Of a stretch of 64,000 bases of DNA, positions 1-13,484 are shown one piece after another. The notes under the pieces are model-generated. The model searched no databases, was not told where the DNA came from, and saw nothing but the letters and a program-made list of their open reading frames with translations. This DNA is from Sipunculus nudus. Its lineage: Eukaryota > Annelida > Sipuncula > Golfingiida > Sipunculidae. A program made the translations under genes and the position numbers. Location of the stretch: the NCBI GenBank assembly GCA_026874595.1, contig CM049317.1, positions 26,254,401 through 26,318,400 on the forward strand, in the 5' to 3' direction. How positions within the stretch are numbered: position 1 is the first letter of the stretch; every line of letters begins with the position of its first letter.

Positions 1-199
1 GCTTGCATGTTGATTTACTTTGTGACTTATTTTAAGGTTTAATATAACCTATCCAACGATATACCGACTATACTTTTTTGTCATATTGGGGCCAGCTAAA
101 ATATCCACTGGTCATATTGAATTATAAATTCCTACGCCCTGTATAACGAACTTCAGTAACAGTGAACGAAACTTTGATACTGATGAAACTTCAGTTCTT

Positions 200-410
200 T
201 GCTTGATTTTCTGCTTGGTCACTCGTAGTCCAGAGAAAAGCTTCAACAGCTAACTTAATATACCAGGTTATTTATTTTAGAGGCCGATCGGCTGAAAAGT
301 GTTCCTTACATAATGACCAAAGAATATCATATTTTTTTGTCTTAAAGGTGCTATAGGGTAGATCCATAGCATCCCTGTTAAATGAAGATTAGGCAAAACA
401 ATATATGTTT

Positions 411-461
<51 letters not shown>

Positions 462-660
462 GAAAGTCTGGAAGGACTCCGAAATCATTGCATTCAAGTT
501 ACAGGAGTCCGATCGAATATGAGGTTCAGTCCAGATTCTAATATTTATCTTTGGAGTTAATTTATATTTTTAAGGCGTCCATGTGAAAAAGTTCTTTACA
601 AGTTTCAGTATATATAGTATATTTGGAATGTGGAATAAACATGACGCTTTACCAAAGCCA
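200..660 (-). repeat. Left arm of a divergent inverted duplication
   Basis: The reverse complement of roughly 180-660 matches 12460-12990 along its length (for example aaggcgtccatgtgaa versus aagacgtcaatgtgaa, and ggtatat/acagctaac blocks at the other end). A (CA)n(TA)n tract (409-460) interrupts the left copy only. In the shared block a short conserved reading frame IW(T/N)EPHIR is present. Confidence 0.68.
409..460. repeat. (CA)n(TA)n microsatellite
   Basis: Simple dinucleotide tract. Confidence 0.95.
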
Positions 661-839
661 GTGTTACAATAATACTAATAAAATTAAGTAGCCGTAGCAG
701 TTAGTCTCGAAGGGATGCAGGAGCCATATGTTAGCGGCTTAGACGTGAAAGAAACAAACATCAGTCCGATGTCAATTATACCACCGAAGAAGTGTCTTAT
801 CTGGCAGAGAAAGAAAATACGTTTACGTTCTTCTTACAA

Positions 840-1150
840 CGTAAATATATTTCGCAGAGACAAATAAAATTCGCAAGAATATCAAAACGATTTTACCGTC
901 AAATGAGTTCTCTTTACCCAAGAAATCAATACATTATTCAATTCACGATTTGATTGTTCTCCCATATAAACTCGTACCACCAAACAATGAACAGGGACAC
1001 AATTGTAACAATAAACATTTTTTCCGAAGCCAAAGGATTGCTCTAGAGTGTAACCATGCACATAACGAATATAAGTTATTACCTCTAATCGTTTAACAAC
1101 ATGTTGTGTCGAGTAACTACTTAAACACACTAGTAAACAATGTGTTCAAC
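840..1150 (-). repeat. Block duplicated at 9000-9290, with a signal-peptide-like frame
   Basis: Direct duplicate of 9000-9290. On minus both copies hold a short ATG frame that would start a hydrophobic, signal-peptide-like stretch (left copy MFIVTIVSLFIVWW; ATG near 1020). It ends after about 26 codons and no donor was identified. The overlapping longer frame (882-1130) is not conserved. Confidence 0.5.
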
Positions 1151-3269
1151 ATGTATCGTTTTGCGGTTTCCAGGTAGGTAACCCGAAGGAATCTTTCTCA
1201 ATTTATTTCTATTTAAAGAGATATTACACTCTGCTCAGAATACGCGCAAAGAATTCATGTTCCTTTTATAACTACATGATTATAAAAACTAAGTTGGATA
1301 AATATTAAATTTTCATTTTCGAAAAATTCTTGGAACAAACGCAAAGTTATGAGGGAATCCTTAAAACCTGCTGCACCTGACAGAATATGTTTCAGGAAGC
1401 ATCAAGGAACTTCCTGTAAAATAAGTTATTCTTTAGACTTTTTGATGTCATGTGGCACACATAAAGTACGTGACTTCATACCTTCATACAGAAACCTGTA
1501 ATCAATAACATGTGTTCCTGCTAAATAAATGATTCCTCTTATGTGATCGAAGTTAATTGCTCAAACCATTGTCCCGACAGCTGCAGCTAATGTGTATGGC
1601 AATATATGATTCTAATATTTCATTGTTATCACTTTTTCTGTCTTGTCAGACAAATTATATTCTGCTTTAAAATTATACGTTGAATAAGTGGGATTATGAA
1701 GCTGAGTGGCCATATAAAGTCTCAATGTTTAAAGTTTTTTTTTCCCTGTAAATGTCGATGACATGTTTGAATGTTTGCTCTGCATTTGGAGTTGTGTAGT
1801 TTGAACAAGATTAAAAACAGAAGGAAACATCTTTATGAAAAAAGAAAAGGTTCAAAGGGATGCATTATCATGTTATGAACCTAGTATCATCAGCAGACAA
1901 AAACTGATATTCCAATAAAATTTTATTTCTGTATCGTCACTGAAAAAGAGTAATGGGGCAATATTTTCCATGCAAGAAATCGAAAGAAGGTGTTTCGGAG
2001 AACAACCATTTTTTCTTACATCTCCCTGAGCGGTTTATTATTTTCTTCATTAATGTTTCATAATTATATCGCCAAAATGCCTCGGATGAACGGAATCATA
2101 CATATATCATTTTCTTCATTATCTTGGAATCTTAATTAACTTTGAGAAGTAAGAATTTCCACCAAGCTTTCTTTCATTCTTTACTGGTGTGAATATGGCA
2201 TTCCGGCAAAACATAGTGTTCTTTGATTCAGAGACGAAGCAGGACTGCTTAATCTCCAATTGAATAGGGCTGTTATATCACGTTTCTATCACTAAGACCT
2301 CCAAATATGATCTTCAATCTATATGTACTAAAGGTAAAATGCAAGTAGAAATAAACCGGTTTACAGGCACGGAAATCTGTGTTAATTTACAAAACTTGCA
2401 TATTCGCATAAACTTCAGGTTTTCATTATATCAGGGCATTGTTACTCTTTGTCTTAAATGAAAGTAAACTGTAGCTCAGGAGGAAACTATATATCCTTAT
2501 ATATTCTTGTGCGGTTCCATTAAAAAAAAACAAAGTCATGTCCACACAGATGTGGTTTTGACAGCTTATCTAATAGCACGTTTCCTTGCATTGATGACCA
2601 CCTATTTTTACTCTCTTTTGGACACCCTATAAGGTTTCTATCTTTAAACAAAGTGTACTCTTTCTGCTTTGTCTGTTTCTAAAAAAACAAAACTTTATTT
2701 AAGAAAAGTATTATATATTCGTCTTACACTTATATTTTCGAGCATAATTATCTATTTAGTTTCTTTCTTTTCGTATGTTATTGTAAAAAGTTAATTGTAA
2801 TCTACCTCAGAGTACAGAAACTTTTTAATAAGAAGGCTGCAATGTCAGAGGTATTATGATGCGAAAACCGGTTGTTTTCGGTATAAAGCACTTATTGCTC
2901 TTTTTCTTTTTTGTTTTTATGTCAAGAAGAGAGATGTCAGGCGCTGGTATTAAACATGGGCCCTTATAACAATTAGAATGTCTGTCCTAATATTAACTAA
3001 TTGTCTGGAGAAAAATAGGTAAATCAGGTTCGTTAACTGTTTCAAATTAATTTGTCTTTCTGCTTTCTTTCTCATTCTTCGAATTACCAGTAATGTTATG
3101 CAACAGAATAACTCCTTTAAAGGGTTTAATTGTTCTGCATCGTTTATGTTTCTATATATTTCACTCATAAAATCAACAAATCATACATGTTTTCACTCTG
3201 CGGATTTTTTTTTGATTATTTAATAAAATGAAACTTCTTTTGTAAAAAAAAAATTTACAAAATCTTTCT
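1151..3269. other. Non-coding stretch left of gene A
   Basis: AT-rich sequence with homopolymer runs. The frame at 2950-3168 shows no recognisable motif. The reverse-complement side just below 3270 would hold the gene A 3' UTR; an ATTAAA hexamer is present on minus near 3222. Nothing else seen. Confidence 0.6.
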
Positions 3270-5743
3270 TTAATTGATTTTCCAGATTTCGTACTTGATT
3301 TTCCAAATATTGGTCCCTCCATCCTTCCCCCAAACGATTAGACTTCTGTAACGAAAATACAGTATGAATATTATATATATAATCACAGTAAAACCATCGT
3401 CATTTATTATGCTTTCAATGTAAGGACAACGAAGCTCATTATAAACATTTCGTTTATTTATTTTTTTTTCATTTTTGTGGGAGTTGGGATATATCACGAA
3501 ATAAAATAAAAAATAAACTTTTGTATAATAAGAAATATACTTGCTTTCCCATTTCAACAGGATGTCTCAGGGTCAGGCCACACTTGTATATGAACACCTG
3601 GATTGCCACATCATCATATATTTCAAGGAATAGACTTTTAATTACTACGTCTCTGCATCCTGATTTTTGGAGACTTCTAAAGTAGTGGATTTCTTTTTCT
3701 AGATAGAGCAAAAAACATTTTTCTGTATAGTCAACCTGTCAATACCTTAACTTTTCAAATAAATAAATTCGCAATGTTCAAGCCTCAATAAAATATTTAA
3801 GTTTACGACAGCTGTACTTTATTTCATATTAAACATCACTAATTTCTGATGTCTTCTGTTAAAAATCTAAAATAATTGTTCATATGTTCAATATTAGTAA
3901 CAATCTTGATCTATACGTGACCTTAACCTGACTAATCGGTGCTGTTTTAATTTCTATACGTGACCTTAACCTGACTAATCGTTGCTGTTTCATACTTTCT
4001 AACAACACCTACTATGCGTGAGAAAAAAAATCCGTTTTAGCCCAGCATATCGATCAGACCCTCTCCCTCTTTGTTGAATATCTAATTACTATAATAGCAA
4101 TAGCCAACTCAGTCGTGCTACCGACCCCACCCCCACCGCTTCCATGGTTCGGACCGTTTCTAGTTCAACCCCACATATGGGACCTGCGAGACCTTAAATT
4201 TGCAAATAAAGTCCAGAATTGGATTCCGCGACAAAAAAATCTAAAAAAGTTGTATTACATATGGTTTAACTCTTTTGATTAATTAAACTTGATGGGTTCT
4301 AGGCCTTCGTGTCGCCATTTTTGATATTTCCAAATTTTTTATTTCCCCAAGGACTGTTTTTTATGTTCAAAGGGATACTTTCTGGATTACAGAACCAATT
4401 GAATAGCTTTTGTTGCAGTCTAGGTGAGGTCATGTTACAAAATGACTGTATTAATACTTGATCGATGCAATGTCATACTTGTTCCACACTCGATGGGCTC
4501 ATTTGGAGGCATTATACAGGCATCACCTACAAAAACCCTTCGATAACATTTGGAAAGGTTCCGTGAATTGTAACACCTGTCCCATTCTTCGAACTCTGCC
4601 ATTATCCGATTCTCATCTGAATTCAATAAAATGATTTACATAAGCAAAGTCTTAAACTGAACCATATTGGCTATATATATATATATATAGATATAATTAC
4701 AGAAAAATGTTTTTTTTTTCTGTATGAATAATACCATTACTTATCCTTCTGTACTCAGTGATATCAGGCATTTGCAGAAATTTACAATTTTTCGTACGGT
4801 TTCCCGTTCGTGAAGGAACCATCAGGCACAATAAGGAAGCAAAGCTGTACGTTGTGGATACTGCAACTCTTGTTACTAAACGGAAATTATTAAGTCGCAA
4901 ATATGATGAGAAAAGCTAGGTCAATTATCGTTGTTATTATTAAATCTATATTTAACATGCTTTCTTGCATGTGTAAATGGCATTATGCCGGAGAATCTGA
5001 ATTACAAGGGCATTTGCAAATAAATTATTTGGACCAAAATACCGCTAGAACCTTTCCCAAATACACTTTATTTTACAGATCAAATGAGTCATTTATGGAT
5101 CATTTCAATAACCGTTACACCGAGGATGACTGAGTACAGAGTTAACACAACAAACAACATGTACCTAAAATCGTTGTAAACCATAGGTCCTTTCGCTTTA
5201 TGCTACAACCTTATAGGATCTTGAAACATTACAGCAATCTTTCAAGTCCAATTAACATTTCACTATTTTTTTTTGTAACTAGACCCCATGGAGCGTTTTC
5301 TGAACTCCCCAACTTTGTGTTTAATTCGTGAGTCAAAGTGTCCATAGTGTGCTCCGCATTTACAATGTTAAATGAGGTAGCCTATTTCGTATTTGGCATA
5401 ATAGGAGTTATTCCTGTAACGGCCCTTGAGGGATCGACTTCTGTGTCCATTGACAAACATGGCGTGCATTTTGTGATTATCGAAATGGCAGTCTTTAAAT
5501 TTAATTACGGATGGTTTGCTGTTCATGAACTCAAACATTCTTTTTACTAGAGAAAACTATAAGTGTACGACTATTTGTGTTTGGTAGCATTAAATGTCAT
5601 ATTATATATATGAGACTATATAAATATGCAGTGAATAAAGACCGCCAAAGAACGAAAAAAACTCTAAATGGCATTTTCTGTTTAAGGCTTGAAACCATGC
5701 TCGAAACTACGCCCGTTGTTTAAAAATGACAAAACCACTAAAG

Positions 5744-5800
<57 letters not shown>

Positions 5801-6309
5801 CAAAACGTATTTTTGAATAGGAATTTCATAAAAATGTAGACAATATCAGAGGAAAGTTCGTAGAAACTTCCTCCTTTAATTGCCCACAGTCGGGCTCAGT
5901 GTCAAGCTTAGCGCAGGCACAAGCAAACTATAACTGTCGGAAACAGTGATTTATATGGCTGGTATGTAACAAAGCAGGATATCTCTGATCTGACCAAAGA
6001 TTTTTTTCTCGTCTGTAACTCACACTTATTATAACAATTGAAACATGTTTCAAAACAGTAAATCAATTATTGTCTTTAAATGAAGTAACTGCACCTAAGC
6101 TTTTAAATACATTTAATATTTTGTGTTAACGTGTAATTCTAATATAAAGAGTTCATATTAAAACTTATGTTTTCTTCGATAATTTGGAATGCTTTCTACA
6201 GTTGGTAGTTGATATTTTGATACGCGTTTTTACCTTTCGAGGTGTCCACCTGTGTTCCTTTTATTGTCATTAACAGCACACACAGTACTACCACATTGAT
6301 TCGCAACAT
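3270..6309 (-). CDS. Gene A: secreted six-cysteine DUF4440/SnoaL-like protein (4 exons)
   Basis: Small secreted protein of about 147 residues; role unknown. Exons on minus: 6309-6234 (signal peptide, M-L-R-I then a valine/leucine-rich core), 4616-4479, 3698-3545 and 3345-3270 (stop). Exon lengths 76, 138, 154, 76; phases 1, 1, 2. Cysteines at about residues 40, 49, 59, 69, 86, 111 match the other copies exactly. Exon 2 carries MPPNEPIECG, exon 3 SGCRD, and exon 4 ends in IWKIKYEIWKIN. The MPPNEP motif followed by a W-K-I...I-W C-terminus resembles SnoaL/DUF4440 (NTF2-like) domains; that is inference by eye. Intron 3 starts with GC, not GT (aa|gcaagt). The 6.3 kb exon 1 is the nearest good signal-peptide exon, but its own neighbouring exon 2 (5879-6012) is dead, so joining it to the 4.6 kb exon 2 by skipping the dead one is inferred. 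Confidence 0.72.
3910..3995. repeat. Tandem pair of a 43-bp unit
   Basis: tctatacgtgaccttaacc begins at 3910 and again at 3953, with 43-bp periodicity and one or two differences. Confidence 0.85.
5749..5799. repeat. (TA)n microsatellite
   Basis: Uninterrupted TA tract within gene A intron 1. Confidence 0.97.
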
Positions 6310-7010
6310 CCTTCTGGAAATTTGAATCATACAAATTGTTCAGTTACGACTAAGCAAGCAATGTTGAGCCTGTTTAATAAGGTGCACGCTTCAATAATAA
6401 TTATTACAACGTCCGATTGAAACGTTATAAGACTATCAGGCAAGTTCCCGGATAATTGACAAAATTGATCACAAACATAATGGGATAATTGGAAGCCCGC
6501 CTTGGTTACACACATACAATATTGAGTAGTCCTTGAGTGATAATATATATCAATAATTGAATAAAGGATGCTTTACCAAAGTCTGTATCAGTAATGCGTT
6601 CAATTAAATTGAAATTACACATTCGACAAACAGGAGAAACAATGATTTCAGCAATACTCTGTTACACACTGCCTTTGTTTCACATTATGCCGTGTGGTTT
6701 GTATTATGATGGTTGATGTTCTGGATGTTTGGTATTTTACCGTTTCCTTCGGATATGAGTTATATTTATATATAAAAAGTTAATGCTACAGTCAATGGGT
6801 AAAATAAATCATTTTTTCCATTACCATATTAATATTTATGTAAATGAAATAAGTGTAATTGTCTCAATGAAACAATGTTCATGGCTGCTCCCGGTTTTGG
6901 TTATTCATTTGTCTCTTTGTCACAAAATTTACCCTGACTCTCATTATTCGTTTGTCCGAATTAACTGTTTCTCTCAGGTCTCCCCAGCAACATTTGTGGA
7001 AGGATAAAAG
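5820..7010 (-). repeat. Segmental duplicate of 14395-15560 (exon 1, dead exon 2 and 5' flank)
   Basis: Matches 14395-15560 with indels: it covers the exon 2 region, exon 1 and about 700 bp upstream, ending in a shared segment cttcggatatgagttatat and attgtctcaatgaa. The long conserved 5' flank probably carries the promoter. Open frames inside it (6327-6515, 6783-7007) are not conserved as frames. Confidence 0.75.
5879..6012 (-). pseudogene. Dead duplicate of exon 2 inside gene A intron 1
   Basis: On minus, an acceptor (ttacag) at 6013 is followed by codons for DEKKIFGQIRD, clearly homologous to exon 2 of gene B (DGKHIFAQTRD). An in-frame TAA follows after about 20 codons, at least one frameshift follows, and the donor corresponding to GTAAAG reads TTAAAG. 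The matching exon 1 at 6309-6234 is intact. No exon 3 or 4 belonging to this copy was seen between 4.7 and 5.87 kb. It therefore looks like a dead gene copy whose exon 1 may now serve gene A. Confidence 0.7.
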
Positions 7011-10000
7011 TGATATCTTCGTTCTTGATTAGCAATAATGGCAATGATTATAATGTATCGATTTTATTCATCATGATAATCTGACTCGAGCTACATTGCT
7101 CTATATAACTCTTAAAACATTTCAGTGAAATGTTATATAACTAAAAATCAGTAATGCTTTAATAAAGGTTTCTATTTATGTAAAAATGTAAAAGCTATAG
7201 AAACCGTTAGCGTTTATTTACTGAAAATAGAGCCGATTTTGCATCCTACTGATTTATTAACTAAACAATTTAGTGTATACACTATGACAGGGGTATTCCC
7301 CTTTCTTTACCCTCCCCTTCTAAAACCATAACTGGCCTTGCTAATTGTTAAATGTTAATGCAGTACTATTTATTTACTGTATAAACACAAATAAACATAC
7401 AATTATGGTCTTCTAATACATATTGTGGAAATTTTCTCCATTTTCTTTGCTTACCAAGGAGGATTAGATTCTGGCAGCCAGGATATTTATTTATATGGAT
7501 GTATCCTCTATTCTTCCCTATAACCCTTATATTGGGTTATGAGAAACTGCATATATGTCACAAAACGTATAAACTCCACTGCTGTGTTACCGAGGTAAAA
7601 AATCGGAAGCAGGAAAGTGTAAATTATTCAAATAGTATGAGAACGTTTATTTAAATGTATTTATCTCGTTCCAAACATAAAATCGAGTAAACGTTTCTAT
7701 TCTAAAGAGACAAATATATTTGTTCTTTCGAAACCTTTATTTCAGTTTGAAAGTGATACATGTTTTACATGCATGATTTTTTATTTTACATATCTTTACC
7801 AGTGCATGTGAATCCGTCATTCCTTTCTTTAAATAAAGGAGCTTTTACATATAAATCATAGCAACAGCAGCATTATCGCCCAACATTTCCATAATAAAAT
7901 GTGAATACCTTTTAGATAATTATGTCCATTTATTTATTCATATATTATTTTTGCAATCATTTGAATGTATTGATTGAATTGGTATGGTTTGCATTAATAA
8001 GACAGCATGATCTGACTGGTGGCAGTTTTCTTTTATAATTACCTCTAATTTCCCAATATAAATATTTGAGTGAAACATTTACAAAAAAGGAGTCTGATGT
8101 CACATTTCCAGTGGTGAATTGTAATTGCATTAAATCTGTTTTAAAATTAAAACACCCTTGGCCAAGAAAAGGTTTGCTTTTATCTAAAGTGAGTGAATTT
8201 GAATGAAAAACAATAGGCTTCGAGGAAAACTGTTTCTGTTTTGTTCAATGAATCTTCATGCACCACAACAGAACGTTTCATTATAAGCTCAGGATACTAC
8301 CTCTCGAACATACTTCTTCATATAGGCTCCGAACAGGAATACACTATTTATGTGGCCCTTGCCAAGACATACGTAACAAGGCCGTAAAATTTTGTTCTTA
8401 GCGTTTCAATCTCGTGAAACCTGCAAGTTTACAAGAGTATCTCCCATTCATCCGTCACCTCAACTTACGTTTGAATCAAGACTTTCCTACGATAATTATT
8501 ATCGTCCGTACTTTGTGATGTACTTCTAGGGAAGCTTTGTAATATATGAAACTACATTAATGTTCGTACGTGATATAACTTACGTATTAGATTTCCCGAT
8601 TCACTCTTTGAATGTTGATTCTAGCCTGCACCATAACTTTTTTATCAAGATCCTGAAGTAACATCAAGTATTTTAAAAATGACGAAAATGGCAGAATACT
8701 GTACCAATGTATAATCCAGAATCCATAATGTATCTCTACAAATATGTTTCTCTACAGCTGATTGTATCATCCTCTGCAGCTCCTATTGCATATTAATTTT
8801 CAAGTTTATTTTAAGATCTCTGGTATTATGATTTTGCTTTAATCAGAACAGAAACATTACTTCTCCCATACTCTTCAGTCTCTTATGGAGGCATGAACCA
8901 TGTAGTGCCAAGACCAGCTGGAAACAACATTTTGCCAATTTTTTTTGTATACACCGCATACGTTTTGTATGCTGTGCGGTTATCTGTCTCTCATCTGGAA
9001 GAGAAAATAATACGTATAAGTTCTTAGAAAAAAAAATGAAATATTATTCACAGAAATTTTCAACAATTTCAAATCTGAGAAGTCAGGACATAATTATATT
9101 CTCCATTTGATTGTTCTTCCATGAAACTGGCACCATCAGACACAGGGACACAAAGGTAACAAGAAGCATGTTGGCAAATGATATATATAAAATGTAGCCA
9201 TGCACATAACAAATCTATAATAACGAACCTTTAGCATCAGTTTTTTTTTAGCGTCGAGTAATTCGATCAACATGAATACAAACACTTAGTTGGGTAAATA
9301 TACCATTTCAATTTTCACAAAATTCTTAGAACAAACGCCAAGATATATTAAACTTTGCAAAATCATTTCTTTTTATATATTTACATATCACTTAAATATA
9401 ATTGATCGAAAGCTTTACCACAGGTTTTGATAATAGGTACATGATGTGCTTGATTGTTATTATCAAAATAGAAATCCAAAGTTAGTAATTAGAAAAGTCG
9501 TATATTACTATGGCTGTATCTTTATGATTTCACCATAATCCCTCCAATTGGATACTTCTAGAAAATTCTAAACCTGTTAACAGCAAGTGATACGGATCTG
9601 AACAACTCTCGTCAAGTAATCAGATTGTTACATGTTATCTGAGGAATCATGGTCGTATATTAAGTTTTTCCTAGGAATATTTTTCGCATTGTAATATACA
9701 CCGTAATTGTGTTAGATCAAATTTCAAAGCATTAACAATCCTTAATGACCATCGTTAAACGTTTGAACTTCTAGAATGGCATCTGGTACGTAATTTCATT
9801 TGTGCTGATTCTTCCAATGATTTTATCCTAGTTTTTGTTGATATAAAACTAGAATATTGTTTCTGTATGAATGACTGTGTCCTACACAGTCGATTCAAAT
9901 TGGAAATAACAAAGGTCCAGCAAGTTCTGCTGAATAAAATACGGTTTGGCCAAAGATTGTTTCTACGCGTGTCCAGCGTCCAGGCCGGCAGAGACCCTCT

Positions 10001-12459
10001 AGATCTAGTGTAAATAATGGAAAGGCGATTTACATATTCACTCCTTAGTAGTATGAAGCCTCTTTATTCAAGTTGGGACCGAGTCATATAACAGGTGGCT
10101 TAATATTAGTTGGAAAACGTAATCGAATCGAAGCCCTTTTCCCTCATTGGGAATATAGAAGTAAGAAATATTTTGTATATTTCCCAATATGTTCTTTTGA
10201 GACATTTAAACAATATTTTTGTTATGGGATAAATGTATTTCAGTGTTTCATTTCTGTGGTACTAATAGATCCGTTTGTGTAAAGAATGAACGATATGTTT
10301 TTTTTTCTAAAGGAATGAAAAAATACAAGGGCAGTAAGGGTTCCTATTTGGTAAATTAGACATAATGATGTTACAAAAAGAAAATTGTTGAACGTGGGCA
10401 AAAATGTAATTTAGAGTTTCATTGCCGCGGTACAAATAGATCCTAAAATAGGTAAATTACGGAACGATATTCGATACATTTAATCACAAAAATACGACTC
10501 CGGAAATTATACGAGTAGAATTTGTTAGGAGCCGTATGTCGCTCTTTTGCAAAGTATTTAAGAGGGGTGATTAATACTTTATGATTAATTATAAGCTTCT
10601 ATTAAACATACAACTTCACTGGCTATGTGCACGATGCGGAATATTTCTCGTACTGAATATTTGGCAACTAAATTAACACAGGACAGCCATACTTCAATAT
10701 TTTTATCAATTATGCAAAAATGCTATGGGAAGTAAATTAAGTTAAACCATTTAAACAAATGTTCCAACAAATGATTTTACACGAAGTAAGAAAATAATTT
10801 ATGCAACAGATGTTCATAACATCATGTGCTTCGTCTACCAATTAACATGTTAAGAAGCAACTTAAGTAAAGACAATGTGCGTTTCTCTCCCACTGGATTG
10901 ATTAATGTACGTCCAGAAAGACGCTGCTTGCAAGGCCGCGGTTTACACGTCAATGACGTTTCGCCAAGATTATATTAAACACGCACTGTTACGGTGCTGG
11001 AAATCCCCTTAAAGGGTCTCTAAACCCTAAAGATTTAAGACCACTGATGGAGATATCATATGAAAACCCCAATACACATAAAACAGCATTATGAAACAGT
11101 ACACAACGGTGTGGCGAACGCAGCTCTTATCATCAAGATGATCTTTGCTGTAAAAATCTTTAATTACATCCCAAATATAACCAGATATGAAGGATTTCTT
11201 CTCAAAGTCAGGTAAGACTCGGGGATTATCAATTGTTCAGAAGAGGTTGTTTTTTTCTTAAACTTATAACTACGTCGCCAATGTTTTGTTTGATCTCGTA
11301 ACCTAGAAATTACCTGACTCGTTTCTCAGAAGTCACCTCCAATAAATAGTTATGGCTTTATGAACAATGGAAAAACACTCTGACACAAAATTGAAGAAAA
11401 TAAATTGTCAGGTGCACATATATGATATTAGATGTTCATAGTGCAACAAAATATTCATAAACAGTTTGCTTTCTCTCTGTTGCCTTACCACGTAAGCATC
11501 TTCTGTGACCTGAGAAAGGATATAAAAACATGGTAGCCCGCATATCATCATGTCCCGGTATTTATCATAATTGTGAAGACTTTATAATAGGTTGAGAGTG
11601 GCCGTTTGTCTGCCCGGGTGATTAATCCTATATGAGGGTAAGTTTCCATGGTACTCACAGTCTTTAAAACGAGTTTTCTCTTACCTCTGGGTATCTTAGT
11701 TTTAGCCAAGTCCTCGGCCGCTCAAGCTCTAATGCCTCCAGGGAGGTAAATCCTTCATCTTCGAGTAACTGCGCAGTTTGAGCGTCATTTTAGGTTTCTG
11801 TGCCCATAAGAAGACTTCGGAGACTTCGGTATTACGCATATTCTCAATAATATGTACATGTGTTGGCTAAAATTTTCCAATGGCGGGTAACTTGAGTTGT
11901 TCTTAAAAATGCAGCTGCTTGCACCGCCGCCGCAACACAAAGTGAGCTAAAAAAGCGCGGTGCCCCGCAACAATGACTCCGGGATCCTCCAGGTGGCGCC
12001 CGATTTACCTATCAATACGTAACATAGCCAAAGGCCTAGAGATACCGGTCCCAACTCCCCACCGATATTAAGCAAAGATTAACTAGGTCAATCTCACATT
12101 CAAGGATTATTCAAATGTAATGTTATCATGAAACTGTTAAGATTACTCTTTCAACTTGACTGTATAAAACATGGATTTGTGCAGGTTGGAACAGGGTCTA
12201 TGATGTCAGACACGAAATCTTGCATTTGATTTGTGTATTCGCCTTTGTGTTAAGTGCCTATTTATGCCCGATTACTTGCAGCCAGTTTGGGTAGATGCTT
12301 TCAATTATCAAGAGGAGTATCGCGTGCTGATTTTGTATTCCAGGGCACATGATAATTTCATTAAATATTGAATGTCGAAGGTTTATTATACGAGTCACAT
12401 CTAACTCAAAGGTCTTGTGGCAAATGTTAAACATTTAATTAACTGTTATTTGATTTTTT
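7011..12459. other. Intergenic stretch between genes A and B
   Basis: Mostly AT-rich non-coding DNA with one duplicated block (9000-9290). Two GC-richer islands stand out: 10900-11060 and 11560-12060 (the latter with ccgccgccgcaac and cgggatcctccaggtggcgcc), both probably old transposon pieces, but no protein or terminal repeats were recognised. Confidence 0.5.
9000..9290 (-). repeat. Block duplicated at 840-1150, with a signal-peptide-like frame
   Basis: Shares cctgttcat/gtgtccctg, catgcacataac and gtcgagtaa segments with 840-1150. The minus frame reads MLLVTFVSLCLMVPVSW then charged residues and a stop after about 30 codons. A related LCLMVP string lies on minus at about 4820-4850, near gene A. 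Possibly an old first exon; function unknown. Confidence 0.5.
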
Positions 12460-12990
12460 GTCACGTTGTCTTTGGTAATGTGTCATATATATTCCACATA
12501 TCAAATATACTAAATATGTTGACACTTGTAAAGTACTCTTCACATTGACGTCTTAAAAATATAATAGGTTTTCAAAATTTAAGTCATATACTGATAAATA
12601 CGATGGCCATAAAAAAATCTGAGACTCACCACGGACTCCATGGCAAAATCTTAAAATCTGGAATGAACCTCATATTCGTTTAGACCACTGTTACTTTATT
12701 AAATGATTTCGGAGTCCTTCCTGCCGTTTTGCAAATAAACATGTAAACATATAATGATTTATTAAATTCTTAAATACCAGAGATCATACGGATCTATCCT
12801 CTGACCAATTGAAGAATAAACAAATATTATATACTTTGGTCACTATGTTAGTAACATCTATCAGCTGATCAGCCTCCGAATCAAATATTCTGGTATATAA
12901 AGTTAGCTGTTGTTGCTGTCTACGATTTATCAAGCAGAAAAAAATACAGGTAACGAACTGAAGCTATAAAATATCAACTGTTTGGTCATT
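12460..12990 (+). repeat. Right arm of the inverted duplication
   Basis: Partner of 200-660 in opposite orientation. Around 12636-12680 the plus strand reads TPWQNLKIWNEPHIR, which faintly recalls the C-terminal exon of the six-cysteine family; splice sites and the other exons are not visible, so it is not called as an exon. Confidence 0.66.
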
Positions 12991-13484
12991 GTTTGGTGAC
13001 ATGACAGTTTTGACTTCCCATCTTAAATTGCCAGTTCGAAATTCGCCCTCTTGGCTTGAAAGGAAACTCATGAAATTTCCATAGAAGCACGATTCATACG
13101 TTGTTATATCTGTGGAATGAGCCAACGCAACTTTTCACAGCTTGGTTACTTATATCTAATCAAAGCAATGAAATAACTTAGCTACTGCGGAAATATAGTT
13201 TAGTATCCTGAGCGTAGCAGTTCAAGGAAACTCGTTTTAGTTTTCAGGTAATAAGTGGTGTCATAAGAAGATTCATCCCAGAAAAAATATCATGCCATTA
13301 TATACAGCTGTGTAAAGGGAAATATAAATACCATCCAATAAACAACAGCAGGGCAATATCATATTAGGTTTGGAATCATTATGAATAAATATATCGCTAC
13401 TAAATAAATGAAAAGGCTTAGAAGAAGTTTGCAATTTTCCCATCCCAGTATGTTCTCAAAGTCATCCTAAATAATATCTAAGGT

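Noticed and set aside
12636-12690. Exon 4-like string (IWNEPHIR)
   Set aside because: Only about eight residues resemble the family, there is no acceptor at the right phase, and exons 2-3 are not upstream.
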